Below the pieces are notes generated by a model. The model ran no database searches. It worked only from the letters and a program-made list of their open reading frames with translations, and had not been told where the DNA came from. From assembly GCA_040387755.1 (NCBI GenBank), contig JAZKDB010000001.1:806001-870000 (forward strand): a stretch of DNA of 64,000 nt, written 5' to 3'. The position numbers were made by a program, and so were the translations under genes. The DNA is from Rurimicrobium sp040387755. Lineage in GTDB: Bacteria; Bacteroidota; Bacteroidia; Chitinophagales; Chitinophagaceae. Of the stretch, positions 7,298 through 14,908 are shown piece after piece (within the stretch, counting starts at the first letter, position 1; every line of letters begins with the position of its first letter).

Positions 7298-8230
7298 TTA
7301 ATTGAGTTCGTTAATGTGTTTCTGATAAGCTGCTGCGGCTTCTCTCACCCAGGCTCCTTCATTGTGGTATTTGATGTGATGAGCCATTCGTTGTTTGTTG
7401 CAAGGGCCATTGCCATTAATTACCTGATTGAATTCTTCCCAGTTGATTTCGCCATGGTCGTAGCATTGTTTTTCCTCATTCCATTTCAGGTCTTTATCAG
7501 GGATAGTCAGACCAATAACTTCGGCCTGTTGCACTGTTTTGTCAATAAAACGTTGGCGTAATACATCATTACTTTGGCGTTTAATTTTCCAGGTAAATGC
7601 ATTACCCGAATTAGGAGAATCGCTGTCATGAGGACCAAACATCATTAGAGAAGGCCACCACCATCGGTTCATTGCATCCTGAGCCATTTCTTTTTGCTCT
7701 GCAGTACCCTTCATCATATTGGCCATAATCTCATAGCCCTGACGTTGGTGAAAACTTTCCTCTTTGCAGATGCGCACCATTGTTCTTGCATAAGGACCAT
7801 AGGATGTGCGCTGTAACGATACCTGATTGACAATCGCCGCACCGTCTACCAGCCAGCCAATCGCACCAATGTCGGCCCAGTTGAGCGATGGATAATTAAA
7901 GATGTTGGAATATTTGGCTTTGCCACTGTGTAATTGCTCAATCATTTCCTCGCGCGAAATGCCCAGTGTTTCGGCGGCACTATACAGATATAATCCATGC
8001 CCGCCTTCATCCTGAATTTTTGCCAGAAGAATTTGTTTTGCCCGCAAACTTGGAGCACGCGTAATCCAATTGCCTTCTGGCTGCATTCCGATTACTTCAG
8101 AATGGGCATGTTGCGACATTTGGCGAATCAGATGCAGCCGGTATTTCTCGGGCATTTGATCTTTAGGTTCTATATTCAGATCGCGGTCAATCTTTTCCTG
8201 AAAAGCATTTTCAATTGCTGTTGCGTCCAT
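7298..8230 (-). CDS. paaA: Phenylacetate-CoA oxygenase catalytic subunit PaaA (copy 1)
   Basis: Di-iron catalytic subunit that epoxidises the aromatic ring of phenylacetyl-CoA. The 310-residue ferritin-like protein keeps the expected carboxylate and histidine ligands: Glu45 (HAHSE), Glu75 and His78 (QDEGGHG), Asp129 (LVDGAA), and Glu158/His161 (EESFHQRQ). The second motif reads DEGGHG, where copy 2 has DEAGHG. It is the first gene of paaABCD; no paaE reductase gene is in this cluster. The region 23-83 bp upstream holds a TAnnTTTG box and the double Crp-type operator shared with hmgA. Confidence 0.95.
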   Translation of the reverse strand: MDATAIENAFQEKIDRDLNIEPKDQMPEKYRLHLIRQMSQHAHSEVIGMQPEGNWITRAPSLRAKQILLAKIQDEGGHGLYLYSAAETLGISREEMIEQLHSGKAKYSNIFNYPSLNWADIGAIGWLVDGAAIVNQVSLQRTSYGPYARTMVRICKEESFHQRQGYEIMANMMKGTAEQKEMAQDAMNRWWWPSLMMFGPHDSDSPNSGNAFTWKIKRQSNDVLRQRFIDKTVQQAEVIGLTIPDKDLKWNEEKQCYDHGEINWEEFNQVINGNGPCNKQRMAHHIKYHNEGAWVREAAAAYQKHINELN

Positions 8231-8252
8231 CGTTGTTTAAATTTTACAAAGC

Positions 8253-8260
8253 CAAAAGTA
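8253..8260 (-). promoter_or_regulatory. -7 promoter box of the first paa operon
   Basis: Minus-strand TACTTTTG matches TAnnTTTG and lies 22 bp before the paaA ATG. Its distance to the upstream dyad (21 bp) is identical to that in the hmgA promoter, and again no -33 TTTG is seen. Confidence 0.65.
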
Positions 8261-8281
8261 ATTTTGGCTTGAGCTGTAAAA

Positions 8282-8313
8282 TGTGACGATGCTCACAATA
8301 TGATTAATGTCAT
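8282..8313 (-). promoter_or_regulatory. Double Crp/Fnr-type operator upstream of paaA
   Basis: The proximal dyad at 8282-8297 is TGTGA-N6-TCACA and the distal one at 8300-8313 is ATGA-N6-TCAT, with centres 17 bp apart. The block 8277-8318 matches 5595-5636 at 37 of 42 positions, and the proximal edge is 51 bp from the start codon here against 52 bp at hmgA. A Crp-family regulator gene begins 900 bp away. Confidence 0.72.
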
Positions 8314-8334
8314 TTTTTGTGGGTAAAGCTAATT

Positions 8335-8490
8335 ATCCCTTAGTTCTTCGGACAGCTCTTCTAAAATGAGAGTAAGTTTACTCATCACTCTTCCCCTACA
8401 AAGGGGAAGTACCCGAAGGGGGAAGGGGTATTAAGATTTGGTTTTATTTACCCCTCAGTCCTTCGGACAGCTCCCATAAAAGGGGAGCAG
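8335..8490 (+). repeat. Degenerate direct repeats with G/C-rich hairpins
   Basis: Two related copies of about 40 bp (near 8335-8373 and 8447-8490) share the core CTTCGGACAGCTC followed by AAAAG/TGAG-type ends. Between them is a hairpin TTCCCC-TACAAA-GGGGAA at 8391-8408 and another G-rich run (8414-8429). The stretch looks unlike the AT-rich intergenic DNA elsewhere in the window and resembles small non-coding interspersed repeats of Bacteroidota genomes. It lies between the paaA promoter and the 3' end of the Crp-type gene. No ORF is supported here. Confidence 0.55.
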
Positions 8491-8507
8491 AGCGATGATA
8501 ATAAATT

Positions 8508-9215
8508 TTAGTGACCTGAATGTGCCAAATCTAGTAACTGAATTTCGTTGATTATTTTGATTTTTTTGCCAACTAGCTCAATAGATTTTTGTTCCTGTAG
8601 CTCATAGAGCAGGCGAGTGGCTGTTTCGCGGGTGGTGCCTGCAAGGTTTGCTAATTCTTCGCGCTTGATACTGATATTGATAGTAAGATTATCGATTTCC
8701 ATTCCATAATTATCTTTTAGAGATAATAGTGATTGAGCCAGACGGTTTTTTACGGGTTGTTGTGCGGTATTGGTGATTTTTCGCTCAGCTTCTTTGAGCT
8801 CGTCACTCAAAAGATGTACAATTTGCAAGGTCAGTTTGCTGTTGTTTTCTATCAGATTATTAAATTGCGTTTTGGGAATAAAACAAACTTTGGAATCTTC
8901 CAATGCCATTGCAGAACAGGAATAAGTGTCTTCTCCCAGAATTGCTCTATAGCCCATGATGTCTCCATCATTAGCCAGATGCACAATTTGTTCTTTGCCA
9001 TCTGTACCCATTTGGCTCAATTTTACTTTGCCTGATTGAACACAGTATAAACCACGCGGATAGGTTCCTTCGTTGAAAATCACTTCCCCTTTGTGGTATT
9101 GTTTGCAGATTTTAGTTTGATCTAATTGCTCCAAATCATCTCCTTTCAATTCCTTAAAAACAGAATTGATTCGGGCAGGACAAGAACTACAACTGGTATA
9201 TTTATCTATTTGCAA
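8508..9215 (-). CDS. Crp/Fnr family transcriptional regulator
   Basis: The 235-residue protein has an N-terminal cyclic-nucleotide-binding-like beta roll (about 30-120), a long dimer helix (about 120-150) and a winged HTH (about 155-225). The recognition helix reads GTTRETATRLL, with Arg196, Glu197 and Arg201 spaced like E. coli CRP Arg180/Glu181/Arg185, which read the GTGA half-site. FNR has Val in place of the first Arg. Cysteines at 9, 12, 37, 58, 100 and 111 do not form the FNR CxxCx5C cluster motif, although CSSCPAR resembles an Fnr-type N-terminus, so the ligand (cyclic nucleotide, redox, other) is unknown. The matching TGTGA-N6-TCACA boxes before paaA and hmgA make it their likely regulator. 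Confidence 0.9.
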   Translation of the reverse strand: MQIDKYTSCSSCPARINSVFKELKGDDLEQLDQTKICKQYHKGEVIFNEGTYPRGLYCVQSGKVKLSQMGTDGKEQIVHLANDGDIMGYRAILGEDTYSCSAMALEDSKVCFIPKTQFNNLIENNSKLTLQIVHLLSDELKEAERKITNTAQQPVKNRLAQSLLSLKDNYGMEIDNLTINISIKREELANLAGTTRETATRLLYELQEQKSIELVGKKIKIINEIQLLDLAHSGH

Positions 9216-9233
9216 AGCATCGAATTGTACTTA

Positions 9234-9241
9234 CAAATATA
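9234..9241 (-). promoter_or_regulatory. Putative -7 box of the Crp-type regulator gene
   Basis: Minus-strand TATATTTG matches TAnnTTTG and lies 18 bp before the ATG at 9215. No clear -33 partner is visible. Confidence 0.4.
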
Positions 9242-9482
9242 TCAAAAAAGGGTCTCTCCGGCTATTATTTCATCCATTCAAGAAATTCTGCAACTCGTTT
9301 CCTAGAAATATTGGAGTAGTGGTTATTATTTTTACCTAGTTAAACTTAGTTATTTTAACAGTATTTGATTATGTCAACTTCATAACCTACTTATAGTTAA
9401 AGCTGCTAGTTGAGAAACACTTTCTGTTCATTTTTTCATTAACTTATTGCTATTTTTTAGCCGTTTTTTCAATTTATACGAT

Positions 9483-9490
9483 TACTTTTG
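9483..9490 (+). promoter_or_regulatory. Putative -7 box of the cytochrome oxidase operon
   Basis: TACTTTTG matches TAnnTTTG and lies 29 bp before the ctaB start at 9520. The frame stays open through this box without an ATG, which supports the TTG start. Confidence 0.5.
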
Positions 9491-9519
9491 CACAGCTTTT
9501 CAATTTCAATACCAAAGAT

Positions 9520-10419
9520 TTGCAACAAGAATCTGTTAATACAAAATCCAATTCGTTTTTTTTAGTTGAAAAACTAAAAGATTATGCTCAGTTACTCAAG
9601 CCCAACTTGAGTATGATGGTCGTTTTTTCGAGCGTCATTGGTTATTTGATGGCTCCGGGAGTTGAATTTGACCTTAAGAAAGTCTTTTTGCTTTACCTCG
9701 GAGGATTATTGGTGACAGGTGGTGCCAATACAATCAATCAGATTTTGGAGCATGAAGGTGATAAAATGATGAAACGGACAATGTTTCGTCCTATACCTGA
9801 TGGCCGGATGAGTAAAAGTGAAGCATGGATGATTGCATTAATCTCAGGCATTGGTGGTGCTGTTATTCTGGGTATAAACTTTAATTTACTTACCGGAATA
9901 CTTAGTTTTATCTCATTATTATTATACGCATTTGCTTATACTCCAATGAAACGCGTTCATCCGGTTGCCGTTTTTATAGGTGCAATACCAGGTGCATTAC
10001 CTCCATTATTAGGATGGGCTGCGGCTACAGGCGGATTGGGTGTTGGTGGTTGGGTATTATTTTTATTTCAGTTTTTCTGGCAATTTCCCCATTATTGGGC
10101 TATTGGCTGGGTAGGGTATGATGAATATCAGAAGGCAGGTATAAGTATGTTGCCCTCACAGGAGCGTACATCCAGATTTACAGGGCTTCAATGTATGTTT
10201 TACAGTGTGGTTTTGATTCCCTTGGCAATAGTGCCACGTTACCTGCATATGTGCAGCAACTGGGGTATGTGGATTATGATGCTGGGTGGTGCATTTTACT
10301 TTTTGGCTTCTGTAAATTTTTATCGTAGGAATGATTTCAAATCTGCCAAGCAAGTAATGTACGCCTCATTCATCTATCTGCCATTAGTGCTATTAGCACT
10401 TTACTTCACTAAAATATAA
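9520..10419 (+). CDS. ctaB: Protoheme IX farnesyltransferase (heme O synthase)
   Basis: UbiA-family membrane prenyltransferase that adds farnesyl to heme B, making heme O for the terminal oxidase. The 299-residue protein has multiple membrane helices, the prenyl-diphosphate motif region NTINQILEHEGDKMMKRT (with Glu at one of the usual Asp positions), YTPMKR, and a second polar motif QFPHYWAIGW...DEYQKAGISMLP. No in-frame ATG lies near the N-terminus: the start is TTG at 9520, which gives MQQESVNT, about 24 residues before the first helix. It is followed by four oxidase and assembly genes on the same strand, as in the usual Bacteroidota caa3 locus, though oxidase subunits I and II are not upstream. 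Confidence 0.92.
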   Translation: MQQESVNTKSNSFFLVEKLKDYAQLLKPNLSMMVVFSSVIGYLMAPGVEFDLKKVFLLYLGGLLVTGGANTINQILEHEGDKMMKRTMFRPIPDGRMSKSEAWMIALISGIGGAVILGINFNLLTGILSFISLLLYAFAYTPMKRVHPVAVFIGAIPGALPPLLGWAAATGGLGVGGWVLFLFQFFWQFPHYWAIGWVGYDEYQKAGISMLPSQERTSRFTGLQCMFYSVVLIPLAIVPRYLHMCSNWGMWIMMLGGAFYFLASVNFYRRNDFKSAKQVMYASFIYLPLVLLALYFTKI

Positions 10420-10425
10420 AAGAAT

Positions 10426-10986
10426 ATGAACACAGTTCCGAGAAAGAAGATTCATCCTCAAATGTTTGCCTTATACATTGCGATGGCAAGTATTGCTATG
10501 ATGTTTGCAGGATTGACCAGTGCTTATATCGTACGAAAAGCGCAACCTAATTGGCGGATTTTTGAATTGCCGGGAGTTTTTTGGATTTCAACAGTCGTCA
10601 TCCTTGCCAGCAGTCTCAGTATAGCTCTTGCTTTGAGAGCTTTCAAGGCAAGGAGAATGATTCAGGCGCGCTGGTTAATGCTGTTAACCCTTTGCTTAGG
10701 TATTGCTTTTGGTTTATTGCAGTATTTTGGGTTTTACCAATTATATCATCTTCCTCAGCCGGTAAGGGTAGAGGGAAATCCTAGTGAATCCTTTTTGTTT
10801 ATTATCTGGGGCTTGCATTTACTCCATATTGCGGGAGGGTTAGTTGCCTTAATAGTTGTTTTATTACGTACTTTCCGGAAGAATATTAAGGAATATAGCA
10901 GTACAGGATTGGCCATAGTAGCTAATTACTGGCATTTTGTAGATGTTTTATGGATTTATTTGTTTCTGTTTTTCATGTTTGGCTAG
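10426..10986 (+). CDS. Heme-copper oxidase subunit III-like protein
   Basis: The 186-residue membrane protein has five predicted helices and ends NYWHFVDVLWIYLFLFFMFG, the classic subunit III last-helix motif (WHFVDxxW). It is 6 bp after ctaB and followed by a second subunit III gene. The short form preceding the longer subunit III is typical of Bacteroidota oxidase loci. It probably stabilises the oxidase core; whether both proteins sit in one complex is not shown by the sequence. Confidence 0.88.
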   Translation: MNTVPRKKIHPQMFALYIAMASIAMMFAGLTSAYIVRKAQPNWRIFELPGVFWISTVVILASSLSIALALRAFKARRMIQARWLMLLTLCLGIAFGLLQYFGFYQLYHLPQPVRVEGNPSESFLFIIWGLHLLHIAGGLVALIVVLLRTFRKNIKEYSSTGLAIVANYWHFVDVLWIYLFLFFMFG

Positions 10987-11002
10987 ATTAAAAAAAAAGA
11001 CA

Positions 11003-11034
11003 TTTGGATGACTAAAAAATCCGTATTATTTTTG
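11003..11034 (+). promoter_or_regulatory. Internal promoter before cytochrome oxidase subunit III
   Basis: TTTG at 11003-11006 and TATTTTTG at 11027-11034 are separated by 20 bp, the standard Bacteroidota -33/-7 layout. The -7 box is 42 bp before the ATG at 11077. It may allow the later oxidase genes to be expressed apart from ctaB. Confidence 0.6.
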
Positions 11035-11076
11035 CTCGCAATCAACCCAACTAATTTTCTCAATTTTTAACAATTT

Positions 11077-11814
11077 ATGTCGCACAGTACAACAGCTACC
11101 ACACCTAAAGCATTTGGCGGAGGACGTTCCCCTTTTAATGTGAGTTACGGAAAAATAATGATGTGGTTCTTCCTTTTATCGGATGCCTTCACATTCAGTG
11201 CTTTTCTTATTTCTTATGGTACTACACGTTTCTTTTCGGCTGTATGGCCAGACCCAAACCATGTATTCCATTCCTTTCCGTTTATGGGTGAAGCGAATTT
11301 GCCTTTGATGTTTGTAAGTTTGATGACATTCATATTGATTCTTTCTTCAGTAACAATGGTTTTGGCAGTGCATTCTGGTCATTGTAACGACAAACAAGGT
11401 GTTATTAAGTGGCTGCTTTGGACGATTATTGGTGGTATCGCTTTCTTAAGTTGTCAGGCTTGGGAGTGGACGCATTTAAACCATCTGGGTGCCTGGTGGG
11501 GTTCTTTTCAGGATGTATCTTCACCCAAAGAACTTTATGAACATTTCTTCAAGGCAGATGCTTTAGCTGCAGCCAGCCCTGAACAATTATCTCAATCAAC
11601 TAACAATTTCTTCAACTTCTTCTTTACGATTACCGGTTTTCACGGAGCTCACGTAACAAGTGGTGTTATTTTTAATATCATGATATTGATCAATACCGTT
11701 AATGGTACTTATGAAAAAAGAGGTCAATATGAAATGATTGAGAAAGTAGGACTTTATTGGCACTTTGTAGATTTGGTTTGGGTATTCGTATTTACCTGCT
11801 TCTATTTGCTATAG
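11077..11814 (+). CDS. Cytochrome c oxidase subunit III
   Basis: Membrane subunit of the aa3/caa3-type terminal oxidase. The 245-residue protein has several hydrophobic helices, a central soluble loop (about 155-180), the conserved helix TGFHGAHVTSGVIFN (about 187-201) and the C-terminal GLYWHFVDLVWVFVFTCFYLL. The Glu in the second helix group of mitochondrial subunit III is represented by the AWEWTHL segment. It follows the short subunit III paralogue and precedes subunit IV. Confidence 0.93.
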   Translation: MSHSTTATTPKAFGGGRSPFNVSYGKIMMWFFLLSDAFTFSAFLISYGTTRFFSAVWPDPNHVFHSFPFMGEANLPLMFVSLMTFILILSSVTMVLAVHSGHCNDKQGVIKWLLWTIIGGIAFLSCQAWEWTHLNHLGAWWGSFQDVSSPKELYEHFFKADALAAASPEQLSQSTNNFFNFFFTITGFHGAHVTSGVIFNIMILINTVNGTYEKRGQYEMIEKVGLYWHFVDLVWVFVFTCFYLL

Positions 11815-11873
11815 TTTGCATTAATGTTTTTAATCCATCTAATAATTCACACAAATAAAAATATTTATATTCA

Positions 11874-12314
11874 ATGTCACACGGTTCTCACAGTCAAGAA
11901 AGCGAACAACATTTATACGAAGGAGATCAATCAAAGCTTTATTCAGGAGTATTAGCTCATCATCATGATGTTAATTCATCAGAAAGCAAAGCTCAGGTTG
12001 CTAAAATCTGGAAAGTAACAGGGATTTTGGCATTGATTACAATAGTCGAAGTTATCGGAGGTTTGTATCTTTATCAATATGTACCTAAATGGGTAATTAA
12101 TGGTGCTTTTCTTATTCTTACGCTTTATAAATCGTACTTTATTGTAAAAGTGTTTATGCACCTTGGTGATGAAGTAAAATGGTTCAGATTTTGTGTATTG
12201 ATTCCTCTTTTACTTTTTATCTGGTTCATTATTGCATTTTTATATGACGGTGGTGCATGGTTAGAATTTAATCAAAACAATCCAGCCCGTTTTGATTATC
12301 ATCAAACAAAATAA
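11874..12314 (+). CDS. Cytochrome c oxidase subunit IV family protein
   Basis: Small membrane protein with a His-rich soluble N-terminus (about 1-40, with HHHD) and three hydrophobic helices (about 48-70, 74-94, 103-122), matching the prokaryotic cytochrome oxidase subunit IV family. The segment LTLYKSYFIVKVFMHL is characteristic. It lies between subunit III and the SCO gene, only 5 bp before the latter's ATG. Its function is likely to be oxidase assembly or stability. Confidence 0.88.
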   Translation: MSHGSHSQESEQHLYEGDQSKLYSGVLAHHHDVNSSESKAQVAKIWKVTGILALITIVEVIGGLYLYQYVPKWVINGAFLILTLYKSYFIVKVFMHLGDEVKWFRFCVLIPLLLFIWFIIAFLYDGGAWLEFNQNNPARFDYHQTK

Positions 12315-12319
12315 TAGTG

Positions 12320-13015
12320 ATGAAGTTTAAAAATCAAAAGTTCTTTTTGGCGTTAACGGTAGCATTGTTGCTGCCGTTTTCTTTTTATATTATTGCCAAA
12401 GTAATGAAGAAAGATCAACTGGCTATGCCTCGTTATTATAACCCCGAAAAGGTTGATACAACGGTGCAGAATGGAAAGTTAAGTATTGATACGACATTTC
12501 ATGTCGTAGGTGATTTAGTGTTGCAGAATCAGACAGGGGATATTGTGTCTTTAAATGAAGATTTAAAGGGTAAAATGATTCTGGTAGAGGTATTCTTTAC
12601 AAATTGCGAAACCATATGCCCTAAACTGACAAATAATATCAGCTATTTTTTACACAAGGCTTTTAAAAAGAATGATACTACGGTTCACTTTGTTTCAATT
12701 TCAATTGACCCGGAACATGATTCGGTAGCAGTATTGAAATCTTATTCTGAAAAATATAAAGCAAATCCGGATCATTGGTGGTTTCTGACAGGTGACAGAA
12801 AGTTGATTTTCAATTATCTTCATAACGAACTAAAACTAATGGTCAAGCCCTCAGACAATGGAGCCGAAGAGCTTGACCATACACCAACTTTAGTGCTTAT
12901 CGATAAGAATCGCTTTATAAGAGGTTATTACAACGGGCTTGATACAGTTGCATTAAAGCAATGCGCCGATGATATTGGATTAATATCAATGCAAAAAAAA
13001 CACAAGAAAAAATAA
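12320..13015 (+). CDS. SCO1/SenC family copper chaperone
   Basis: Membrane-anchored thioredoxin-fold protein that delivers copper to the CuA centre of cytochrome oxidase. It has one N-terminal anchor helix (about 7-27), the copper-binding CxxxC motif at Cys96/Cys100 (FTNCETICPK) and the conserved His187 (LDHTPTLV), the usual three ligands. The ATG at 12320 is preferred over a GTG one codon earlier. It closes the oxidase gene group and converges on the HU gene with 16 bp between stops. Confidence 0.93.
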   Translation: MKFKNQKFFLALTVALLLPFSFYIIAKVMKKDQLAMPRYYNPEKVDTTVQNGKLSIDTTFHVVGDLVLQNQTGDIVSLNEDLKGKMILVEVFFTNCETICPKLTNNISYFLHKAFKKNDTTVHFVSISIDPEHDSVAVLKSYSEKYKANPDHWWFLTGDRKLIFNYLHNELKLMVKPSDNGAEELDHTPTLVLIDKNRFIRGYYNGLDTVALKQCADDIGLISMQKKHKKK

Positions 13016-13031
13016 TGATTCCTACAAATAA

Positions 13032-13340
13032 TTAAGATTTAGGGATTTCAACATTTTTTACCTTCACAGACTTTATTGCAACCATAAACTCTTTGGCTGG
13101 TTTGAATGTTGGTATGTAGTGCTCTGGAATATGCACTACTTCATTTTTCTTGATATTTCTTCCTTTTTTGGCAGCACGTTTCTTTACCGTAAAGCTACCA
13201 AACCCGCGAATACTGACTGTTTCACCTTCAAAAACAGTCTGTTTTACTTCTTTAAAAAATGTCTCTAATGTAACAAGAATATCCACTTTAGGAATTCCTG
13301 TTTTATCAGAAATGTTTGAAATAATGTCGGCTTTTCTCAT
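13032..13340 (-). CDS. HU/IHF family DNA-binding protein
   Basis: Nucleoid-associated protein of 102 residues. It has the family's helical N-terminus (MRKADIISNISDKTGI) and the beta-arm segment with RGFGSFTVKKRAAKKGRN followed by FKPAKEFM near the end. In the usual proline position at the arm tip the sequence reads IPEHYIPTF, as in Bacteroidota paralogues. It could act in chromosome compaction or as an architectural cofactor. It stands alone on the minus strand; which HU paralogue it is cannot be told. Confidence 0.93.
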   Translation of the reverse strand: MRKADIISNISDKTGIPKVDILVTLETFFKEVKQTVFEGETVSIRGFGSFTVKKRAAKKGRNIKKNEVVHIPEHYIPTFKPAKEFMVAIKSVKVKNVEIPKS

Positions 13341-13410
13341 AATTTTTTAAAAGTTATTTTGCTTTTTTTAAATTAAATATTCAACAAGATAGTAAAAAAT
13401 TAGAAAAAGC

Positions 13411-13461
13411 AATAGCCTCTAAGATTTTTTCTATTAACATAGAAAAAAAATAGAGGCTATT
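13411..13461 (-). terminator. Long hairpin terminator after the E2 gene
   Basis: Arms AATAGCCTCTA (13411-13421) and TAGAGGCTATT (13451-13461) pair perfectly, and the inner sequence also pairs (TTTTTTCTAT with ATAGAAAAAA) around a TAAC loop, giving an extended stem 27 bp after the E2 stop. It also lies upstream of the HU gene. Confidence 0.7.
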
Positions 13462-13487
13462 ATAGTTGTTATTTATATTGTTGAGGT

Positions 13488-14777
13488 TTAAATCTCTCTT
13501 GCTGGATCAAATGCTTCAAGCTCATTTGCTACCGCAGTAAGAAAACTTGCTCCCAGAGAACCGTCCACAACACGATGATCGTAGCTAAGAGAGAGGTACA
13601 TCATGTGACGTATGGCAATGACATCTCCCTCAGGAGTTTCTAATACCATTGGACGCTTTTTAATACTACCGACGGCCAAAATAGCCACTTGAGGTTGATT
13701 GATAATTGGTGTCCCCATCAGACTTCCAAAAGTACCTACATTCGTTAATGTAAAAGTTCCACCTTGTGTATCATCAGCTTTTAGTTTATTCGCTCTTGCA
13801 GCATTAGCTAGACTGTTGACATCTTTTGTTAGTCCAATCAGGTTTTTAGTATCAGCATTTTTGATTACAGGAACAATCAGGTTGCCGGTGGGAAGTGCAG
13901 CAGCCATTCCGATATTAATGTCTTTTTTGATAATGATTTTGTCACCATCCAGACTTACATTAATCATAGGATATTTACGGATACTTTTTGCAATGGCCTC
14001 AATAAAGATTGGTGTAAACGTAATTTTTTCACCATATTTGCTTTCAAAGCCTTTTTTAGCCTTCTCTCTCCATTTAACTAAGTTGGTTACATCAGCTTCT
14101 GTAAAGCTTGTTACGTGCGGAGATGTAGCCTTGCTACGCACCATATGCTCTGCAATTAATTTGCGCATACGATCCATTTCTACAATCTCAACATTACCTG
14201 TAATAGGTGCAGAGGCTTTGGCTGGTTCTGAATTTGTCGGGGCAATAGTCACTGGTGCTGCTGCAGTCATAACAGGGGCAGAACCTCTGTTAGCCACGTA
14301 ATTGAGAATGTCTTTTTTAGTTACACGACCTTCATTTCCAGTACCAGGGATTTTTTCCAATTCGGTCATACTCACACCTTCTTGAGTAGCGATATTCAAC
14401 ACAAGAGGCGAGTAGAATTTATTGGTTCCGGCTGGAGCTGTTGCTGCAGCCATAGTTTGTGATGGAGCAGCAGATACCGGTGCTGATGTTGTATTAGTTA
14501 CCGGAGCAGCTACAGGTGTTGCTGCAGTGCCAGCGGCTTCTGAACTTATGCGTGCAATAATTGTTCCTACGGCAACGACATCATTTTCTTTAAATAAAAT
14601 TTCAGTAATGGTTCCTGCACCGGTTGATGGTACTTCACTATCTACCTTATCAGTTGCGATTTCAAGAACAGTTTCGTCCATTTTTACCACGTCTCCGACT
14701 TTCTTATGCCATTTCAAGATGGTAGCTTCTGTAATGCTTTCGCCCATTTTGGGCATTACTAAATCAACTATTGCCAT
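13488..14777 (-). CDS. Dihydrolipoamide acyltransferase (2-oxoacid dehydrogenase E2)
   Basis: Core enzyme of a 2-oxoacid dehydrogenase complex. The 429-residue protein has one lipoyl domain (about 1-77; lipoyl Lys in ATDKVDSEVPS), an Ala/Pro/Thr-rich linker, an E3-binding domain (YSPLVLNIATQEGVSMTELE, about 122-160), a second linker and the catalytic domain (about 200-425) with SYDHRVVDGSLG near the end, carrying the active-site His and Asp. The frame is open to 14825, but the ATG at 14777 starts MAIVDLVMPKMGES, the normal lipoyl-domain start. No E1 or E3 genes are adjacent, so pyruvate, 2-oxoglutarate and branched-chain specificity cannot be separated; the single lipoyl domain slightly favours a branched-chain-like type. 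Confidence 0.92.
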   Translation of the reverse strand: MAIVDLVMPKMGESITEATILKWHKKVGDVVKMDETVLEIATDKVDSEVPSTGAGTITEILFKENDVVAVGTIIARISSEAAGTAATPVAAPVTNTTSAPVSAAPSQTMAAATAPAGTNKFYSPLVLNIATQEGVSMTELEKIPGTGNEGRVTKKDILNYVANRGSAPVMTAAAPVTIAPTNSEPAKASAPITGNVEIVEMDRMRKLIAEHMVRSKATSPHVTSFTEADVTNLVKWREKAKKGFESKYGEKITFTPIFIEAIAKSIRKYPMINVSLDGDKIIIKKDINIGMAAALPTGNLIVPVIKNADTKNLIGLTKDVNSLANAARANKLKADDTQGGTFTLTNVGTFGSLMGTPIINQPQVAILAVGSIKKRPMVLETPEGDVIAIRHMMYLSLSYDHRVVDGSLGASFLTAVANELEAFDPAREI

Positions 14778-14812
14778 ATAATTTATACTAATTTGTGTAA
14801 AGATTTTCGTGG

Positions 14813-14820
14813 CAAAAGTA
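14813..14820 (-). promoter_or_regulatory. Putative -7 box of the E2 gene
   Basis: Minus-strand TACTTTTG (TAnnTTTG) lies 35 bp before the ATG at 14777. It falls inside the longer open frame, which also argues for the shorter start. No good -33 element is seen. Confidence 0.45.
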
Positions 14821-14908
14821 ATCATTTAGCTGTAAACTAATAATGCAATTCACAAACTAAATAATAAGTACCTTATCTTGCAGCTAGTTTATTTGAAGAA
14901 TTAAAGAA

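Larger units (their letters stand above)
9216..9519. other. Intergenic region between divergent crp-type gene and ctaB
   Basis: This 304-bp AT-rich stretch separates two divergent genes and should hold both promoters. I see a minus-strand TATATTTG (9234-9241) for the regulator and a plus-strand TACTTTTG (9483-9490) for ctaB. I see no convincing ORF, RNA gene, terminator or copy of the TGTGA-N6-TCACA box in it. Confidence 0.6.

Noticed and set aside
8508..9215. True FNR oxygen sensor
   Set aside because: The CxxCx5C cluster pattern is missing and the recognition helix has CRP-type Arg in place of FNR Val; only the family is claimed.
13699..14301. 200-residue reading frame antisense to the E2 gene
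   Set aside because: It is a mirror of the Ala/Pro/Thr-rich E2 sequence, lacks family motifs and lies wholly inside a certain gene.
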